Below, piece after piece: positions 57,424 through 62,000 of a stretch of 62,000 nucleotides of DNA. The position numbers were made by a program, and so were the translations under genes. Each line of letters opens with the position of its first letter. Positions within the stretch are counted from its first letter, which is position 1. Origin of the DNA: Lineus longissimus. Lineage: Eukaryota > Nemertea > Pilidiophora > Heteronemertea > Lineidae. The DNA is taken from assembly GCF_910592395.1 (NCBI RefSeq), contig NC_088318.1, positions 1 through 62,000 of the forward strand. Direction: 5' to 3'. The notes under the pieces were generated by a model. It had not been told where the DNA came from and made no database searches. It saw only the letters and a list, made by a program, of their open reading frames with translations.

Positions 57424-57890
57424 TACTGTTGTGGTACTCGACCACTATTTGGTTCGACGACACCACACCATCTACCACTCGAGTGATTCCATGTGCTCTG
57501 TCTACTGCTGTGGTACTCGACCACTATTTGGTTCGACGACACCACACCATCTACCACTCGAGTGATTCCATGTGTCTCTGTCTAATGTTGTGGTACTCGA
57601 CCACTATTTGGTTTGACGACACCACACCATCTACCACTCGAGTGATTCCATGTGTCTCTGTCTACTGTTGTGGTACTCGACCACTATTTGGTTCGACGAC
57701 ACCACACCATCTACCACTCGAGTGATTCCATGTGTCTCTGTCTACTGTTGTGGTACTCGACCACTATTTGGTTCGACGACACCACACCATCTACCACTCG
57801 AGTGATTCCATGTGTCTCTGTCTAATGTTGTGGTACTCGACCACTATTTGGTTTGACGACACCACACCATCTACCACTCGGGCCAGCGAG
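57424..57890 (+). repeat. 80-bp minisatellite, six units
   Basis: GTGGTACTCGACCACTATTT recurs at 57431, 57510, 57590, 57670, 57750 and 57830. The single 79-bp spacing is due to a one-base deletion in GTGTCTCTG. Alternating TACTGTTG and TAATGTTG units suggest a two-unit higher-order step in the last four. It follows the 78-bp array without a gap. Confidence 0.95.
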
Positions 57891-60088
57891 TGATTTTAAG
57901 AAGTGCCTCAGACGTTGTGGTGCTTATCTAAAGCAATCTCTTTATGAGAGCCCTTGACCAGCTCTCTGCCTGCCCCAGTACATTGTCTATAATCATAGTG
58001 AGAAATGCTTTCAAGGTGAACGGTAAAACTCTCCTGTATTTCAAAAGAGAAGTTAAAAGGTGCATAAACGATTTTGTTAACATTCTATTCAGCAGAAATA
58101 CAATCTAATGATGTGATGTCATGGTGTGCATCTCGTCCATCAACTCTAATATTCATGTCTGTACAAGTTGGCATCAACACCGAGCCTGAAGCACCACCGC
58201 GGGCATCAACGCATTGATTGCTTGCTCGAACAATGCTACTGGTTATTAGCCTTGCTTCATAACCATAACTCCATTTGGCACATCATTCAATCAGGAGAAA
58301 GAATTACCAGTATTACCACCTATTTTTATGCCGAGTTATTTCCTATCATCCGTTTTTTTGCTGACAGCAACGGAGTGATTTTTTCTTTATCTGTTGCGTC
58401 CAGTGATGACTGCGATATTAGATTCTGTATATGAATTGCATGTTAAGGTTCCGAATGAGAGTCCCTGATGAGAAGCCCTGGGGGTGAGAGGCTAAGAGAT
58501 GTCTTGCCAATGACCACAAACAGTCAAAGGAGCATCAGCCAATAACTTATTCATAGAAATGCAGTTAACAGTTATCCAAGTAAATGACTTCAGCTTTTTT
58601 AAGATGCCGGATACGACGTACACAGATGCGGCTATAATAGTCGAATGAAGCAGAACAATTTGGATGGCTTATATGTAAATCACGTCTGATACTTTGTAAA
58701 CATTGCAGTTCACTGTTTTTCTCTGTGTGGCAAAGAAATACAACACTACATTATTAAAATCCAAAAAATTATTTCGTCTTTAAGATAAAGGATTAGACGG
58801 TAACTGCCTGTTATCTTTATCTTCCTCTCCATATCAGCAGATACCCAACGACGTGGTTTTCCTGGTGACTATGAGCTTTACCTTTTCATCTCTATCCCCC
58901 CCCCCGAAACCATTGAGATGTTGTTCCTCCAGGACTCAGTGCTTTATTTACTAATTGGATTAAATATACGAGGACTATTGGCAAAATTAGCTACCACACC
59001 TGCTCTCTCAAATTGGGTGATAATAACTCGATTGCTTTCATTAACGAAATTGTAAAATTGCTTCTGGGACGGAACTGAAATTCGTTGAGGTCTTTAAGTC
59101 GAATTAAAATCCAAGAGGAAAGTATGTAATTTACCAAAAGTGGTTTGAAAACCATTCATTATACATCCAGATATCATTTGTGTTCTGCATGAAAACAGAT
59201 CAAGTGATGTTCTGCGTCCCCAAGGACATGCGAGTGAATGGGTAGTGAGCGATTGTGAGTGATTCAACAATCTACAACCCAGCATAGTCAGTAATGGAGA
59301 AACATTTTCTGAATGGAATTTTTATCAAAGTGATATTAAACTCTCACAATTAACCTCAGATGTGGTAAATGGTGAAAGTCGCACTTATCTTTAAACTCAG
59401 CAGCAATACTGATATATTATGTTTGTGTGGTATTCAAGGAAATGGCAAAGATTTGAAGCAGAATTCTACTTCAGATGAGGGAACCTCAGAAACAATTGGT
59501 TCACCTGAATATAACCATATTTAGATCAGCTACTTATAATCAAGCACTTGCCTTTTTGTTCTTTGTTTGAACGAACTACACACATGATCAAGTACAAAAG
59601 CTAGCATCAACTACATGTCAATACACATCAATCAACATATGAAATTATATTGTAATGTGGACATCGCATGTGCATTTGCAATGATGACATACTTGAATGA
59701 ACAGATTCGCGTCAGGATGGAGAACACATCGAAACATCGTCAGGGGTTTCAATATAAGAACGCATTAACGGTACTGCAAATATGGCGGCGTGCGTGGTGA
59801 CTGCTTTAACATGCTCATTCATTTCCTTCACCAACTACATGTAATTCAACTCTGGTATTATCGCCTCTTACCGTGTGGGTCCCCGAATCGTCTGTGCCTA
59901 ATACGTAATAAGATGGAGCCCCAATAGTGTTCGGACGTTTGGCAATGTAATCACGTGTTGCATATAATCAGATTTGAGGTCAAAGGGCTACCAGAGATAC
60001 CAATTTATATCTATCGAATTCTGGGCCCTGACGGTGAGCTTCTTTTGGATTCCGCGTTGCCATTCGCATTTTAATACCAAATTCGCAA
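57891..60088. other. No gene seen
   Basis: AT-rich. The 88-codon plus frame at 58168-58434 is unrecognised. It includes the 3' flank of the GPCR; the position of its poly(A) site was not established. Confidence 0.4.
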
Positions 60089-61018
60089 TCATCGATTTCG
60101 ATGAAAAAGCTGTCTCAGATCCCGTCGGAAATGTTTGCTCGCAAGACAGTAGAAGAAGAAATTAATGCAGTTATTGACCATGGTCAGGATATATGCGAAG
60201 ATGATGATTAAAAAGGTGACACTGTTGTTTGGATCAAGGAGGTCGGGGATGATATAGGTCCAAGTCATTGCAAGGCATAGGTATGGGGCGTTAAGTATAA
60301 ACATGGCAGTTGCCACGAGAATAAGCATTGCGGTCATGCCGCCATCTTGGCTAGTTCCTTCTTTCATCAATAGAGTGCGCTGTAGCTTCCTGTAATGGCG
60401 ACGGAGGCTGAGGATTATGAATATATTGAGAATTAAAACGGTGAAAACTGGTATGGCCATATTGGCAATATCTCCTGCTGATTCAAACCAGATAAGAGAT
60501 GGGATTAAGACACAATGAATGGAACCGTCAGGTAATCTAATAGGCTGCCTCCAGAGATTAGGGAGATTGAAAGCTAATGAAAGAACTCCTAAACTAAACA
60601 GAATCCATCTCGCCCGGCCCATGGTACACAACGATGCCGCTTGCAAGGGGAACTTCACAGCGATTGCGCGGTCAGCAGCGATCGTGATGACTAACCACAT
60701 GGCAGAACCGTAAAACACATCACCCAAATATCGCACGATGATACAGTAAGTTACGTTGAGAGAGAAGATCCAGTTTGGAAAGAATCTGACAATGAAACTC
60801 GGTAAAAAGGTTGCGAGGGACAAGGTGTCGTAGACTGCTAACAATCTCAGATAGAAATAAATGACATTGGTCTTGTTTTTTTTCAAGTTCATCACAAAAA
60901 ATGCTAGAGTGTTACCAACCACGCCGATAACGAGGACGATGGGGTAGCTAACTGTTCGTATGGTAGCGGCTAACTCGCTCAGCCGATGTGAGCGCTGGAA
61001 TGCAGTGACCTCAGTCAT
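60089..61018 (-). CDS. Class A (rhodopsin-like) orphan GPCR, probably peptide type
   Basis: A single-exon 309-residue receptor of the plasma membrane. Seven hydrophobic segments lie at about 23-44, 54-79, 92-115, 137-154, 183-205, 228-251 and 267-292. Landmarks: GN at 35-36 in segment 1; D64 in segment 2; C92 and C169 for the conserved extracellular disulphide; D116-R117-A118 in place of DRY; W138 in segment 4; P245 in segment 6 within FILNAP (the CWxP Trp is absent); and NFFFY at 286-290 in place of NPxxY, followed by a helix-8 like SKHFRRDL. N-glycosylation is possible at N88 (NVT). The ATG is the first in frame after a TAA 39 bases upstream and has A at -3. Overall form fits the expanded intronless receptor groups of spiralians related to FMRFamide/TRH-type receptors; ligand unknown. 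The short length comes from brief N- and C-terminal tails. Confidence 0.93.
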   Translation of the reverse strand: MTEVTAFQRSHRLSELAATIRTVSYPIVLVIGVVGNTLAFFVMNLKKNKTNVIYFYLRLLAVYDTLSLATFLPSFIVRFFPNWIFSLNVTYCIIVRYLGDVFYGSAMWLVITIAADRAIAVKFPLQAASLCTMGRARWILFSLGVLSLAFNLPNLWRQPIRLPDGSIHCVLIPSLIWFESAGDIANMAIPVFTVLILNIFIILSLRRHYRKLQRTLLMKEGTSQDGGMTAMLILVATAMFILNAPYLCLAMTWTYIIPDLLDPNNSVTFLIIIFAYILTMVNNCINFFFYCLASKHFRRDLRQLFHRNR

Positions 61019-62000
61019 GTTCTGTCCTACTAGTATCCTGTCGAATCGTTCTTCTTACATTGAGAGACAGGCATGATCTGTCGAGAAGACAACTAGTTTG
61101 GACCCTAGCCCTTTGGAGAAGAGACTGAGAAGGAGAGCAAGCTTGGTCATCAACTTGGACAGGGTGGAGTTGTAGAAGCGACTGTCTAACGAAAACAAAG
61201 ACAAAACCCAAGAACTGTTGGGGATTAGTTGACCATTCAGGTAAACACTAGATTCGTGTTTCTCTGTTTTATACCAAAACGTAATTTTAGCTATGATGAA
61301 AGGACCAGAAATACACGTCTATAGATATATCGTAGGTAAATCTGGTGCATACAGAAATAACATGCTGTGTTATGTATTTCATTCAGGTATTGTAACCATT
61401 TGTTGAGAGTCAAGATTCTGCGTTTGGTGCCTAGAATGAAGAGAAATGAATCCCTGCTGAAACTGTGAACCAGGAATGCTTTCAAGACAGCTTACACCTC
61501 TAATACAGGGGTTTCCTCTCTTGAAAGCATCCTTTGTTAGATTCTGATCCAGGGATGGGCAAGAAGAACGCTCTTATTGACCGTAAAACCAGTATTGCTA
61601 CTTTCACAAACGACAACCGGTGACAAACAGATCTCGTTTCCATATACATGTACCAACCAAAACAGAACACAAAGGCTGCTAACTAGAATTTCATTAGTGA
61701 TGGTGTAAAGATAAAACAATAGGTTTTATAATGTGTTAGGTACAAAGTCTTGGCTTGAGATGAAGACAGTTTCCTTTGAAGATGCCTCGTACGCCTATAA
61801 GTTTATTTCTTCAAGAAAAATGTCTGCCATAGCTGCTGCTTCGGGACATTTCTGGAGCTGATTAGGTGCTACTGTGTTTACATAGAGAAGTTTCATTGTC
61901 TGTCTGAGAGTTAACTCTCGACGCAAGTTCGCTTGGACGAAACTTGCATTTGTCAAAGACACCAGTGCCAGCTTTATTTGAAAGACGATGTTACTTGGTA
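61019..62000. other. Upstream flank of the GPCR, no other gene seen
   Basis: Expected to hold the receptor's 5' UTR and promoter (minus strand). Short frames at 61011-61211, 61291-61485 and 61537-61719 are not recognised. No convincing TATA or initiator could be assigned. Confidence 0.4.

Overview
The window is the end of a linear eukaryotic chromosome. It opens with about 244 bp of uninterrupted CCCTAA telomere repeat, then runs through about 2 kb of subtelomeric satellite into a gene-poor, repeat-rich subtelomere. The vertebrate/spiralian-type TTAGGG telomere, several small inverted-repeat elements, a non-LTR retrotransposon tail, tRNA-derived SINE-like pieces, a long dispersed element ending in an ACG microsatellite and a hairpin, and an intronless orphan peptide-type GPCR all suggest a marine invertebrate, probably a spiralian (mollusc, annelid, brachiopod or relative). 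This placement is an inference; no species marker is visible.

Layout. 1-2620: telomere, then satellite with a 155-bp MITE inserted. 2650-7630: a broken tyrosine-recombinase tail, two opposed copies of one MITE family, and between them a 10-bp and a ~121-bp minisatellite. 7860-10975: pieces of an 830-bp dispersed repeat with a perfect 25-bp hairpin, ending against a LINE tail. 11.8-19 kb: candidate exons of one or more spliced minus-strand genes, including a signal-peptide exon, with 49-, 46- and 49/50-bp minisatellites between them. 20.5-23.8 kb: 49 units of a 68-bp minisatellite whose sampled spacings are all exact multiples of 68. 25.4-26.5 kb: a possible minus-strand gene start (CRE, TATA-like site, splice donor) and a downstream exon. 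27-49 kb: mostly unassigned DNA with a SINE, 33-, 42-, 82- and 91-bp tandem arrays and a degenerate MITE copy. 49.3-50.4 kb: a full copy of the 830-bp repeat between 48-bp direct repeats. 51.5-52.4 kb: a frameshifted GPCR pseudogene. 53-58 kb: foldback and MITE elements, a 1.2-kb modular dispersed element, and 74-, 78- and 80-bp arrays. 60.1-61.0 kb: the intact GPCR.

Only the GPCR at 60089-61018 (minus) is a confident intact protein-coding gene. Its nearest relative in the window is the inverted, decayed copy 8 kb away. The other gene calls are exon candidates resting on splice consensus and open frame, without homology. Most long open frames here are by-products of tandem repeats whose unit length is a multiple of three. 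The strongest structural signals are the density of unrelated minisatellites (13 families in 62 kb) and the strict length conservation of two of them.
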